From Malus domestica (lineage: Eukaryota > Streptophyta > Magnoliopsida > Rosales > Rosaceae), in assembly GCF_042453785.1 (NCBI RefSeq), contig NC_091667.1:33100001-33164000 (forward strand): DNA of 64,000 bases, in the 5' to 3' direction. Both the position numbers and the translations under genes were made by a program. Below the pieces are notes generated by a model. That model worked only from the letters and a program-made list of their open reading frames with translations, had not been told where the DNA came from and searched no databases. Numbering within the stretch: the first letter of the stretch is position 1; the number at the start of each line of letters is the position of its first letter. Positions 29,874 to 43,112 of the stretch are shown here, piece after piece.

Positions 29874-32296
29874 TTATAAAGGGATACTTTGGATGCGGTC
29901 CTTAACTATCAATGTTTTTTTACTGAAACTTTGATGGTTTTTAACTTTTGATCGAAGTCCTTGACATTAATGTAATAATGTATTTTTATGTAGGTTATTA
30001 TATTTTTAAATTAAAAATAAAATTTGTAGTTATTTATACTAATAAGATTTTAAATGAAACCCATATTTTATGGGATTAAAAATATTAAACATGAATTATA
30101 CTTTCCAATATATTGTTTGTGTGTGTGTGTGTGTACATATATACATGGGTACGTTCATCAAAACTAACTAAAAAATTATTGTACCAAAGCATGGGTACAT
30201 TTTTCAAAAGCACATAAAAAAAAAGGCCTTAATAATATTATTAAATTTCTTCTATTAAACTTGACATGGATACATTCTCAAATCAACGAAATAGAATGTA
30301 TCTATATAAGGTTTAAAAATGGATTAGAGAAAAGATTGAATGAAATTTATATAAAAAAATGAGTACATTTTAAATTAAAAAAGGGTACATTTTTAACAAA
30401 ATGGTATATTTAAGAATGGATACATATAAGATTAAAAAATTGAATTTTTTTATAAAAAATTAATGGGTACAATCTTATTCTAATTTATTTATTTTATTTG
30501 GGAAATGTTTGAATTGAAAATTAATTAGGAGTTTAATAAGGGTGTGAATATTAAAACTCTAAATCATTTTCTTTTTTTATAAAAATTATGTAACTTACTT
30601 GTAATTCATTAATATATTAATCCTAGGAACTTTGATCAAAATCTAAAAACTAATAAGGTCTTAATCAATGAACATTAGAAACTAGGGATCGGAAACTAAT
30701 TTTTCCTATTATAAAAATGTGTTACTTGATGAGTGATCATTATATCTTAGTTATTAATATTATTATTTTTAATTAGAAGAATTTTAATTGATCCATTCTT
30801 TTTGGAAGATAAGTAATTAAGTATGTAATACAATGTATACTTTATTAATTAAGTAATTAAGTACGTAATTTAATTATTAAATGAGGATAATATTGTACAT
30901 GCATGCACTTGAACAGTACTTGGGGAAAGGTAGCAAATAATACAGCATAACGTCCAACAGTATCAAGAAGAAGATCTCCTTGGGCTCTACTTTATGAGTT
31001 GGCCGAAGGAGTTGTTGATACCGTGCATTTTGAAACAAAATTATTTTTATTGATGGTCCAAGAAACAGCTAAGCCGCTTCCCTAATTCTTTTTCCTGACA
31101 AAATCAAGCATCAAATCTACTATAATATGTATTTTTAGTGGTTATAATTGCGAGCTATAGATACTTATGTTATGTGAGGGAATAATCGTTATGAACCACT
31201 TAGGTTGCGATTACTGCTAATCAATTATTATTAATTTGTCCTTAGCAAGTACATTGTACAAGAAATTGTACACGAAAATCTTTACTAACCTTATCAGGAG
31301 GCAGACAGGCAAAGGTTTAAATAATTTTGCTTCGAGCTCACTAGGACTAAATACTTTTTAGGTTTGAAAGCTGCGTATACAAGGATAGTTCATAGAGAGA
31401 ACTAATTAAAAGAACAAAACTTCGGAAGTTCATTGTCATTAATTTATTGGTTTCTAAACAATGACTACTATTTGGTTATGGGCAACACATACATAATTGG
31501 GTCAGCTAAGTGCCTAATAGGCTACAAATGATTACAGCTTAGTCATAGGCAACATGCCATGATTAATGGTCAATTAAGCAGGCTGGGTTTTCTCCATGTC
31601 TCCACCATGGGTAATCAAATGATCAAAATTTTAGAAAAAAATTTGCATAGTTCTCACTACGTCATATGATATTGTCTATTCACTTAATTAAAACAAGTGA
31701 ACTTGTTTATTAATTTACTATATGGAATATCAATAATCCCTATATATTATAATACCTGAGTTACTAATACTTAGTAATGGTGTGATTTTCGCTCTCAAAC
31801 GTTTCTATAAAAGGGAGAAATTTTTCATTGTGCTTGAGTATAGGTGGTACACCACGTGTCATTATACAAGTAAAAAAAAATTCATTTTTTAAGTTATTAA
31901 TTTTTTCCGACAAGTTGATGGGATGAGAATGAGGATCATCTTCGGATTCTCTTTGGGATGGGAATAAGACGGTACTGTTTGCTTTAAGTTTATCATCAAA
32001 TCATAGTTACCTTACCAAACTATGGATTATCCAATAAATAAAGAGTAGTGTTATCACACACTAATTTTTAATTTTCATATTTCTCTTCATTTTTAGTTGT
32101 TGTATCGACTAAATTGAAAATAATCAATAATAAAAAATTAATAAGTCGATGTAAAAGATACAAAGAATTGTGTGAATAACACTATACTAAACAAAACATG
32201 TCTTTTTTTTTATATACATCATGCGTTACCATCTAGGGCCAAGGTAATGCTTGGACATATCACATCTGCATTGCTTTTTGTAGAAAATAAAAATAT

Positions 32297-32300
<4 letters not shown>

Positions 32301-32341
<41 letters not shown>
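32301..32341. repeat. (GA)n microsatellite
   Basis: About 20 uninterrupted GA dinucleotides. Confidence 0.95.
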
Positions 32342-32343
<2 letters not shown>

Positions 32344-32650
32344 TAGACTTTATGAACTTACAAATATTGAGATGGAAAATGCTTAGTCACGTGACCTAGT
32401 ACGTACTATATATCCCTACCAAAGTAAGCTTTAGTGTCCCGTATTGCAAGACCTAATCCCTCAACTTGAAATGGGTCTAGATCATGATGTCCTCAATATA
32501 AATTCAATCCGATGTCCCACGTTCATATGGTTTCGATTACTTGGAAAATTCCCCGGTATGGTCACAATTGGGCACCATGTTGTGAGCAAATTAAAAGCAA
32601 ATCGTTAGCTACTATCAAGCAAATATTGTCATTTAAAATGTCCGTGAAAT

Positions 32651-32814
32651 ACTCAGTATTACGGTGTAGTATTATTCATCTTCACTTGTAAATGAGAGAT
32701 CTTAAATTCGAATATCATAGATGGCGAATTCGATACCAAATTAGATTGTCCATAGTGTGGCTTAGCCGAACTTCTCCTCCCCTTAGTGTAAAGTATATTG
32801 TTGTACTAAAAAAA
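32651..32814 (+). mobile_element. tRNA-derived SINE with TSD
   Basis: The body starts near TTACGGTGTAGTATTATTC, continues CTTCACTTGTAAATGAGAGA and the degraded B-box TTAAATTCGAATATC, and ends GTGTAAAGTATATTGTTGTA plus an A-run. AATGTCCGTGAAAT (32637-32650) and AATGTCCATGAAAT (32815-32828) flank it as a target duplication with one mismatch. Confidence 0.8.
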
Positions 32815-34097
32815 AATGTCCATGAAATGCTGTATATTATTTAATATGTATTATTTATTGTGGATATGAACAAATGTAGATATTAGAGCATTCCAAATGG
32901 TAGATGCAAAATGTCTTGAAAGTAACATTATATATATTTTTTTGTTGCCGGAAAACTCTCTAATGAAGGAGATGTAAATTATTCATCTTTATCGGCAGAT
33001 GTAAATAAAAATTATATTTACACTTTTTTCCACCATTAGGAGGTGGATTCGCTAATCAAAGAGAAAAATAAATGAGATTAAATATACATTTTTCTCATTG
33101 GAGTTGAACTTATATATTAAGCATCTCCAAAGTGAGATATAAATGTGATTATTTTTCATCTCAAATTTGTAAATCTTCATTGAAGACAATGTTACATATA
33201 AAAAAACAGTTGAGATTTCCGTTACAAATACATATCAATCATCATAATTGAGGCGCTACCCTTCTTACACTATTTTTAAGAAGGAAAAATTAGGTTCCAA
33301 TCGTTGGTTACCAATGCTGGATGAATTAATCTTATTGATTTTTAGTTTTTGATCAAAATCTCTAGACTTTGTTCACATCATTTTTTTTTACTACTAATGT
33401 ATTTCCATGTCTGGTATTTTGTTTTTTAACTTCAAAATTTTAATTTCATGTTCAAATAAAAAACTAATTTATTTTCAAATTTATTCGTTGAAAAAGAATT
33501 GGTATTCAAAGCTAGGTAGTAGGTATTCATGTCTCTCTCTCTCCCTCCCTCTCTCTCTTGTTTCTCTCCCTACACAAACAACATACATTCATGGTATTGT
33601 GTAATGCGTATAATAGTTTTTCGCTTGTAGCTTATGTACCCATAAGCCTTTTCAGAATCTGCCCATATTAAATTGTGGAATTAATTTTAAATTTCATAAA
33701 TTGTTAGATTTAATTGTTTTAAATGATATAAAAAAAAGTTTGAAATGTATGGTGTATTAAGAGTTGGGGACTTAAGTAAAAGAAATTAGAACATGGAAGA
33801 TTTTAGTCTAAAGTTTGAATTGATTAGGAACCGCTTTCAAAGTGTCCATTTTAAGAATCAGATAATCACTTCTAATTAATCTTTAACCTTAATCTATCTG
33901 CACTTTCTTTCACTGATCGGCAACTGCCTAGCTACTTAGCAGTTGTTGGTTAGGATAATAGTCTTGATTTATTTATACTCTCACATTTGTATGTGTTGCA
34001 GCTGCAATATATACTAGTATATTATGACTGATGATCATCAACGCTTGCTCTCTTCTCTGTGTTTGCACTTGTTAGCTAGGCTGACTATAATAAACAT

Positions 34098-34266
34098 TTT
34101 TTTTAGTACATCAATATTTTTACATTAAGAGGAAGGGATGTTCAGCTAAGCCACACAATAGGCAGCCTAATTTGGTATCGAATTCGCCATCTACGAGATT
34201 TGAACTTAAGACCTCTCACTTCCAAGTGAAGAGGAATACCACCATACCGTATTACTGAGTGACAAT
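34098..34266 (-). mobile_element. tRNA-derived SINE with TSD (minus strand)
   Basis: On the minus strand it reads TACGGTATGGTGGTATTCCT, CTTCACTTGGAAGTGAGAGG, AAGTTCAAATCTC, then the same body as the element at 32651, and it ends in poly(A). TATAATAAACAT (34086-34097) and TATAATAAGCAT (34267-34278) are the target duplication with one mismatch. Confidence 0.82.
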
Positions 34267-35442
34267 TATAATAAGCATATTATTATTATTAAACTTAAAC
34301 AGATTTTTATTGCAGACTTGTACCTTATTAGGTCAAATCGGGTAGAAAAGGCAAAAAAGAAAATGAAGGAAAACTATCAAAAGTCTAGTTGGTAGAAATA
34401 TAAATATAATATGTAAAACCCACGAGTCCCATGATCCAAATATTATAATTGATTTCGTGTAACTTGTAACCCTTACCAACTATCAACCAAATAATTAACA
34501 GTCAAGGTCAACTTGGGCATGTATAATACCTAACTAACAAAATAAAACTACTTCAATCCTGCCGTTTAATTAGACGTTTTCATACTAGCGAATCATCGTA
34601 CGTAGCTTGAGCCTTGAGGCAATGACAATATCATCATGCAAGTGATCCATTACATGGGCCTTATAAATTGGTTTTCAAGTTTCAATGCCTTAACAATGTA
34701 GATTTTAGGTCATGTGCTCTCACGCTTTGGAAACATCTATAAGGAAACAACTTTTTTTTTTCTACTTAAACAACAAATTCAACAGCATTGTCATCATAAG
34801 AAGGACAATTGAAGTGAATCTAAGGTAAGTTTAATCATCTTCGGTTGGGTATTAACTTTCGCTCATTTTGTCCGAATTTTCTATGATGCTCTAAAAGCAT
34901 CTTATATTCCAAAAATTTTACTACTAAACTATAAAATACTAAGATCTAATTGCCAAAAATCCTAAACTATAAAATACTTTTGTGCACAGTAGAATTTTCG
35001 CATTTTGTAAAGCAAAGAAGAATTTTGATTAGGTTAAATAAATAAATAAAGTAAAAGAAACAAACTGGAGGGGGCATAGTGGAGAAAAGTTGTGGGTGGC
35101 TGGGTTGCAACTTGCAATGTTAATTTCAACACAATTACAGTGCCCAACAAGCGACTTTTTAAAATAGAGAGGCCATTAGCGAGGGCTGGGAAGAGAATTT
35201 TTGGGTGAATTTTTTATTCGAAGATCTAAAACCCTAAGTAACAGATAAACTACTTTGCCTTCTTTACCACTCTCAGAAAAGAAAAAAAAAAGGAAAAAAA
35301 AAAAAAAAACTTGAAGAGCGTTTTGAGTATTCTAATATACAATGTTTTCTTCACAGCAAAGAAATATGAGAGTTGGTCTTCCGTGTTTCATCTATTTATT
35401 CCTTCGACCAAAATAGAATCTCAGAAGATCTGATCTTGTCAC

Positions 35443-36414
35443 ATGTACGCTGCTTCAATGGATGTCGGTATGTTCAATAACCTTAATACAGGAGGCCAGC
35501 GGAGAAAATCATCATTAGCGCCGACTTCGGATGGTGCGAAAAATCAAGATAAGCCAAATGATGATGATGAGAAAAAGAAGATGATGCATAGAGAAATTGA
35601 AAAGAAAAGAAGGCAAGAAATGGCCAACCTTTATGGATCACTTAGATCCGTACTTCCTCTTGAATTTATCAAGGTAAAGATCGAACCTTAAACGTTTCTT
35701 TTACTTGATTTCTCCCTACTTAGCATATTTTCCTTGTGATTAAACTACCCTAGGCACCAAAAATTATTTCTTGCTTATTATACGGCCGGTTTTTAGGGAA
35801 AAAGATCGGTAATTGTGCATTGCTTTGTAAATTTGTTTCTTGGGTTTTCATCAATTTTGTCAAAGTTTAGGGCTTTATCCTCGACCATAATCGTGTTGTT
35901 GGAATATGTTAGGGAAAGCGTTCGTTAGCGGATCATATGAACGAGGCAGTGAATTATATAAAACACCTGCAAAAGAGGATCAAAATATTTGGTGCCAAGA
36001 GAGATGAGCTAAAGATGGGGTCCTCGTCCAATTTGAGTGCTAGGAATCTTGACCATGGGAGCATTGGTAGCTTATCAACTTCAACAAGTACCCTAGTTGC
36101 AGTCCACCCTTGCTTGGCCGGCGTTGAGATTGTAGTCAGTACCGACGGATCTGCAAAGCAGTTTTTTCTCCTATCAAGAATGCTGAAAATACTGCTTGGA
36201 CAAGGACTCAGTGTAATCAGCTGTGCTACTGCCCAAGTTAACAAAAGGCTTGTCTACACCATCCAATCTGAGGTAGTACATCAGCTTAACTAGTTATCTG
36301 ATCAATTCAAGATTACTTCATTCTTCTTTATGTGTAATTTCACAGGTTAGCGATCCAACATGCATAGACTTTTCTGGGTTGCAGCAGATTCTGACTGAAG
36401 CCTGTTATCATTAA
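35443..36414 (+). CDS. bHLH transcription factor, subgroup Ib(1)-like, copy 2
   Basis: Proposed exons are 35443-35673, 35913-36272 and 36346-36414, all phase 0, giving 219 aa. Start [13 protein letters not shown]. An acidic/basic stretch (DDDEKKKMM) precedes the basic region [12 protein letters not shown] with His49-Glu53-Arg57, so E-box/G-box binding is expected. Helix 1 [15 protein letters not shown] ends at intron 1, and helix 2 [19 protein letters not shown] opens exon 2. The rest of exon 2 has the [13 protein letters not shown] and [17 protein letters not shown] segments shared with the other copies. Exon 3 encodes [16 protein letters not shown]. It is the shortest N-terminus of the three copies and lacks the LVFQ motif. 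The intron positions equal those of the other two copies, which supports a common origin. Confidence 0.85.
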
Positions 36415-37839
36415 CTACATTTTTCAAGTAACAACAAATATGTGTAGTTAATTAGCTGCGTTTTCTACCTGGACATTTCCATATGGTTCGAAGAGTGTCT
36501 ATTAGTTTGTAGGTTTCTTCATGGGAGAGACTCGTAATGAAACTGATTAACTGAATTTTGCTTTGTTTAATTTATGTCTCATACTTCACCTTACGTACTG
36601 TAATTATGGGTCATAAAATCTGTGAGCTTTTGGAAGTTAGGATCATGTGTTATATTGAAAGCCATATTTTGGATTAAAAATTTATATCAATTGGGTGCTG
36701 TTGATGCTGAATCTGTTTCAAGGATAGTTTCTTCTACGCAAATTGTTTTCTCAAGTTGTACTAACGATGTTGAAGGTAGCATTTGTAATAGTTGTATACA
36801 ACCATGTGCATATCTCTCCTCGCATCACGTAAGGGGCAAAAAAATTGCTCATGAGTGTTAATTATAGTACTCATGGTTTAGTCAGAGATTAATGTATAAT
36901 TCCTTACAAATAAAATGTTGCTTTGGAAAGTTACATTCAGACCAATTGAAGAGACTTCTGAAGTGATATGAAGTTGTGAATCTTACAAATTGATTATGCA
37001 TGGAGTATTACTATTTTTCGAGTGGGAAATAGTTATTTGGGTATATTGAATAGATCATTTTGCTAATAAGTGTGTGATGTTTTTACCATAGGTTTTTATA
37101 TAGTTGTGGAATGATTAAAAGTCTCAGATGTTATTAGTATTAAAAAAAAAAAGTCTCAAATGTTTTTCTAACAAATTGACACAATTAAACACTTAAAATT
37201 GATCGGTGGGATTAAATCATCAATTTATACACGTGTTTCAGTTTAACAGTATAACTTCATGATATAGACACATGGGCTACTTAGATTTAAAATTATTAAT
37301 AATTTTTGGTTCAATGGGATAACAACAAAAGATATTAGACAATCTATAATCTGCATGTCTCATAGTACTGTTTTGCCTTTAATTTGTCCTCACTAATAGA
37401 AGAAGGATAATTGAAGCATCAAATGAAGAGCTAAGCCAAGAACAATTCATATACACCACTAATCCTGATTTCCAGATGGAATGGATTTATTTTTGTCTTA
37501 TGTTTTACTAGCAGACAGGACCCAAAATCTTTGAGTTCTCAACATGTCACAAAGCTGAAAAATGGCTACTTAAACAACAAGTCAACAGACCAATCCCAGT
37601 AACAAATTATAAAGATCCACCCTAACTTCACTATTAATCTCAACATTAATTTGCTAACTTGATCAAATGAATCTCCCGAACAAACAAGAAAGCAATTTAA
37701 TTTTGACAAAAGAATATTTTTAGCTTATTCACTAGAAGGAATAAGCTCTTTATCGCAAACTAGCTACAATTATCTGTTTTGATTCGATATCTTGTATGCC
37801 TGGTGTAATAGCAGGCAATAAAAAATAAGCTTATTTGTA
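36415..37839. other. intergenic DNA 3' of bHLH copy 2
   Basis: AT-rich. No gene or clear repeat was recognised. Confidence 0.5.
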
Positions 37840-38345
37840 GCTACGCCTACTTTGCTCCTTGTAATCCAAAAGTCATCACTTTACTCATTGAAACCCAAAA
37901 TTTGCTTCATTTTGCCCCCTTGGAACTCTATTTTGATTCTTGTTTGCCCCCTAAAACTTGAAAGTCGTCTCTATAAAACTCAAAATGCGCTCCATATTGC
38001 CATAGTTCTGTTAGCTAGTGTTTTGTATGGTTTGATTTGGGTGAGCCAAGCTAATCAATTTCTTTTTTATTTTTGTCATCTCTTTAATTTCTTTTAAACT
38101 TAATATTCTTTTATTGTTGAATGTTGACACATACTGGAGATTTATACTCAAATTTATTGCACATGTGGCATAATCTTATTGGGTGTTGGGTCTCATATAT
38201 GTTTTAAGAGACGACTTATAAGTTTTAGAGAGAAGAGAGAGTCCACAAGTCAAAGTTGAACGAATTTTGAGTTTCAAGGAGTAAAATGATGACTTTTAAG
38301 TTACAAAAGGCAAAGTGAGATTAAAATGGAGTTCTAATAGGTGTA
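37840..38345. mobile_element. foldback (Mutator-like) element
   Basis: The left arm (CTTTGCTCCTTGTAATCCAA, AAAAGTCATCACTTTACTC, TTGAAACCCAAAATT, AAAACTTGAAAGTCGTCTCT) is matched in reverse complement by the right arm (CTTTGCCTTTTGTAACTTAA, AAAAGTCATCATTTTACTCC, TTGAAACTCAAAATT, AAAACTTATAAGTCGTCTCT). Arms are about 150-180 bp. No exact target duplication was found, so the limits are approximate. Confidence 0.7.
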
Positions 38346-40005
38346 ACTAGAAATAAATGTCATATTAGAATTTCATATAATCCATTTTTACGCAAGTTTT
38401 TTCTTTTCAAAATGTTGCATGACATTTTATGAAATAAAAATGTATTAGATATGCATGACAACCGACTGTGACATTCGTCATGTAGATACAATTATAAATG
38501 TATAGCAACGTTGTAAATTTTGTTAACATAAGAGATAGAAGTAAATTAGACTATTCCTGGGCGTCGAGCTCCACCGCTGCCCATAAATAATCTTTTTCAG
38601 AGAGGAAAGCTACAAACCATACAGCGAAGCTAATCTTGGGTCTTATCCACATTGCTTTCATTTAGGATTTGGCTAACAACTTTATGCATATATATTGCTT
38701 TAGAAGTAATTTTAAAGCAAAGTTTAGTTCAACTTATAAGGACTGGCCAAAAATAAAAGAGGAATATAGTATTTATCATATCTTTGCCTTGATACTGTAG
38801 CCATTGCGGCTCTACATATCCTCGATTTAATATTGCCTAATAATATCCGTATCTTGGTTATAATATGACAACCATCCTTATAGGAACACGTGCTAAAATT
38901 TTCAACAACAATTAATTAACAAATTAACGGTGGCTCAACAAGTTTAAATTAATGCAATTTTATAGTAATTTACTAGTGAGTACGTAGTGTGCACCTTCAT
39001 GTATGTATTGTGCATTGTTGCCAACTCTTGGACAGAGTGATAATTCAATTCAAAATGTACTCCTAGTATGATTCAGGAAATAGAGGATTAAGATATGTAT
39101 ATTATGTGTACACACACACACTAGGGCCCTGGCCCTTGAACGCATCTTTATTGTTTAGTTAACCCTAGCTTGATGACCTGATGAATAATTGCAGACTTAG
39201 TCGCCGGTGTGCTCGGCATGCATTAGGGGCTGTCGTAGGTCATGTTGCAGAGTTGTGCTGCCCTGGTAGATCAACCTTTGTTGCTTAGTAAAAGGTTACT
39301 GATCAGAAATACATCAACACAAGCCCTAATGGAACTAAACATGGCGACAGCAAATAAGAATTGACGAAGACTTTAGGCTTTATCTTATTGTTGCCAATTG
39401 CCATCGGTAAAAACTGAAGAGGACTTGACCTTTCTTTTTGGCTTTTTGCGTGCAAACAAATAACAGTTTTTTTGTTTGGAGTTGTTTTCGATAGGGTACT
39501 TCTCAATATACTTGGGTACTTTAAAGTCGCACAAAATCTCAACGTGAAATTTCTAAGCAAAAGGGTTTTTTTGAGTGGAATTTCATCTTACAGAAACATT
39601 TTCAGACGGTCCTTAAGATCCTTGGGTTAGTTTTTATTTCTTATGAGACCTTAAATTTCGGTTTAATAGGCTTTTGTTATAACTACTATTTGGTAATATT
39701 AAAAATTGATGTTATACGTTATTGAGGTTTTTTAAAGAGAAAGATTAATTTGAACTCAAGACGCTTTGAAACCACAAGTAATCCACCACTTAATTACAAT
39801 GTAATTTTTGTCTTTAAACACTTTAGAGTTTTTTCAAAATAAATTGACACTTAAAGCGCGTTTGGTATGTTGAAAGGAATTGATGAGAAATCATTTCCTA
39901 TGTCTTTCCCTGAGGGAAGGGAAACGCAAAGTTTCTTTCCTATGTTTGGTAAAGATGGGAAACTAAGTAGGAAATACCAAATTTTTATATATGATAGTCA
40001 TTTTC
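38346..40005. other. intergenic DNA
   Basis: No gene seen. About 39854-40000 begins GCGCGTTTGGTATG and looks like the end of another TIR element into which the MITE at 40006 inserted; its other end was not located with confidence. Confidence 0.45.
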
Positions 40006-40230
40006 GAATTGGATCATCTTCGGATCCTCTTCCTAGGGATCATAGGAATCAACGCACACAAACCATTGATCAAAAATCGTGCGGCCACAATTTTTTTATA
40101 CAAAACGAGACTGCTTTATTTTTTAAAATATAAAAAGCATTTAATTGGGACTGCACGATTTTTTATCAACGGTCTGTGTGCGTTGATCTTTAGGATCCCC
40201 AAGGAAGGGATCCGGTGAGGATCCAAATCC
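40006..40230. mobile_element. foldback MITE with 9-bp TSD (Mutator-like)
   Basis: The left end GAATTGGATCATCTTCGGAT is mirrored by GGATTTGGATCCTCACCGG at the right. The inner arms GTGTGCGTTGAT and ATCAACGCACAC are exact inverses. GTCATTTTC flanks it at 39997-40005 and 40231-40239. The size, 9-bp duplication and GGATCCTC motif resemble the element at 2614. Confidence 0.85.
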
Positions 40231-40239
40231 GTCATTTTC

Positions 40240-43112
40240 ATAATCTATGAGGACATATTTGTCATAAAATTTATTCATATTTTAATGGAAAGCACATGAC
40301 AGGAACGAAACAACGTATATGATACCTTTGAAGACTAAAAGGCAAGGCTCTTGTGTCTTTACAGTATTTAGAGCATCTTCAAGAGTCTTTAAAACAATAT
40401 TACCTTAACTATTTTAGTAAACAAAAAAAAAAAAAAAAACTAACGAAACCTTGCTCCAAAGAGACTCTTTAAGAGTATTTCCAGCACTTTAGTTATTTTT
40501 TGCCACACTATAGCGAGTGAACAATATCGAAAAATTCCTTTAGCTTGTCTTTTACTTTTCATCTCCAACACACTATTTAACGAACTTATGATATTTTATT
40601 ACCAATCATTTCAAAAAGAAAATATCCAACCTACTCATTTTCTGGAACCATCATCTCCCTTTTCCTTTCTCTTTGCTCACGGATCCATCCTTGAATTTTA
40701 ATAATTTTTTAATGAGATACTAAGTTCATCTCAGTATCTTATCTCCCCACCCACTTAAAAATAATAATTTTATTAACAAATTTATCCTTGTATAAAATGA
40801 CTTTCAAAGATCTAAAGACCAACCAATTATATATTGACACCTAATAATAGTTATATTGACAAATCATAAATGAAAAAAGGAAAAAAAGAAAAATGTTTGA
40901 GGCAATGAACAAGGCAGCTTTGGTAGATACATCTGCTTCGATCGAGTCATTGACGGAGAAGACGAGACCGAAAATTTAGCAGAGGAGATGAGCATGTCGA
41001 AGAACAAGATCGTGGGAAACGACGGCTCTAACATTGTCCAGAATCGATTGGAATTGTCGAACAAGAAGCTTACAAATCTTTTGTCGGGAGAAGTACATTG
41101 TTGTTACAGTTCATAAACAGATTCAACATTTCAGTTAGAGTTCTACCCAGTTGTTATAATTCCTAGTGAGATAAAAATGTTGAGAATTGCAACCAGGATA
41201 GTTTTGGAACATCTATAAATTAATATAGCTATGTTCTGAACCTTATGGGATTTAATATAAAATAATAATAATATCATAAACCTTTCATCCTCCACACTTT
41301 GAACTTCGATCGTATTTGTTTTGGAACAATTTGGAAACGATAGAGATGGGTACCCGAGCGGTCTTCGAAACATGGTAGTGCTGCGAAGGTTGGCAACCGA
41401 GGAGAGGCGTTGGGTGTTGGGGGCGGTGATATTTGGAGTTGTTGGGTAATTTTGTTAGGATAATTATTTTTTACAGCAAGGGTTATTTTGGAAATAACGG
41501 TGGGTGGGTAAAGATTTGTTTTGTTTTTTCATTTTTTATAGTGAGTGTAAATATAAGGTGGGTGAGAAGATAAGATATTGAGGTGGGCATAGCACCACTC
41601 TTTTTTAATAATTGACTTATGAACTATTGCTCTATAAATTTAAAGAGTATATTCATTTTAATAGAAACTCTTTTATAGAGTGTGTTGGAGATGGATTTTT
41701 TACATTTGACTATTTAAAATAGAGTTTTATTGATTTTATAACTACTCTTCGAGATGCTCTGAAGAGCGCTTTAAACTAACATGATGAATAATCACTCCAT
41801 AAACTTGTAAAGGAGGAGGGAGAATTTTATATTAAACACTCCAATTATTCAGCTCTTTCTCTCTCCTTTAAAGACATCTCTCGTGAAAAACAACTAAAAT
41901 ATTAAAGATTTGTAAAAATTAAGGTCCTGAATGGGGCCTATGTGCTAGTCGGTCGGCAAATAGGGCCTTGTGCTTAGGAGACTAAGCGAAGTCTAGGCAG
42001 AGACTTAGACATTTGTAATTATATTTATTATATAATATATAAAAAAGTATCACTTAATACTACAGTCTAGTGATATTCTTCTTCACTTGTAAGTGAGATG
42101 TTTTACAATGTATTAAAAGCAAATAATGCATTTCTTCAAAAATAAAAATAAAAATAAATAAATAAAACAAACAAACAAACAAAATGAAAGTTATCTATTT
42201 TTATGTCTAAGTGAAAATGGTTACCCTAAGCCATTTTCTTAAATAAAAGAAATAAGCAAGCAAATGTCACAAAACTACCCAGCGCACTTAGACCCACCTA
42301 AGCATGCCTAGTCTAGCCGGGTAGGCGGTTGCCTAGACGAGTTTAGGCATCTTTTTTTTTTTTTTTTTAACATTTTTTAAACGTAAAGAGATTAATCGTG
42401 GTGATGGTCAATCGACTAGCGCCTAAATAGAGCATTTAGATCATTGCACAATGTCGTTGGAGTTAAGTTAAATTGACTAGTTAAGATAAACCTTTTTTAT
42501 TTTTTTGGGTAAAAACTAGTTAAGATAATTTTGTGACACTTTTTACCAGCTAATTTAACAAAAGTTAGGTTCTTTTGTCTTAACTCATACATGTTATTTC
42601 TTAAGAAAATCGTAAACCTGAAATATTACATGTTATGTTTTAACTCATTATTTTTATATTTTGTGATGGAACAAGAAAATTCCTATTTAAGTTTTCTCCT
42701 TATGTTTTGCCCATAAAAGGAAGTTCTTTTCCCTAAATAAAACACGTTTTCTCCCAATATTTGGAGGTTTGGTAGCCCGTGGTCTGAACTCATCCGATGT
42801 TCGGTGCACCGCCTACCGACTTTCGACACGGTGGCCCACCAAATGTGAAAATGAATGGGCCATAATTGGCTCAAAACTAAAGTGAAAACAGTGTACTCCA
42901 CACAAAAAATATAATATGCAAGCTCTATTATGCGGTTCCGAACCTTGAATGCCACGTTTGCCCCTCCTCACTAGATTAAGGAATGATATATCGAATAAGC
43001 CCCTCCAGTCCAAGCGAAATCACTCTTTGCCCTACCAATCGTATCCCTAGCTAGTCACATAAACAACCTTAAAACTTTGGAGCTCTCAGGCGAATCATTC
43101 AGTCTTGGTTCA
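40240..43112. other. intergenic DNA upstream of bHLH copy 3
   Basis: No gene seen. About 41930-42440 is a possible TIR element: GGGCCTATGTGCTAGTCGG near 41935 is an imperfect inverse of CGACTAGCGCCTAAAT near 42415. The stretch also has a T-run at 42351-42368 and a degraded SINE-like piece near 42060-42105. Confidence 0.45.

Larger units (their letters stand above)
29874..35442. other. intergenic DNA between bHLH copies 1 and 2
   Basis: AT-rich with no recognised gene. It contains two SINEs (32651, 34098), a (GA)n run at 32301-32341 and a CT-rich run at 33530-33560. About 30350-30480 repeats tgggtacat-like words. A half-copy of the GGATCATCTTCGGATTCTC foldback family is seen near 31930-31960. 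Confidence 0.5.

Noticed and set aside
42683-43013. Minus-strand frames upstream of bHLH copy 3
   Set aside because: No domain recognised, and they overlap the expected promoter of the bHLH gene.
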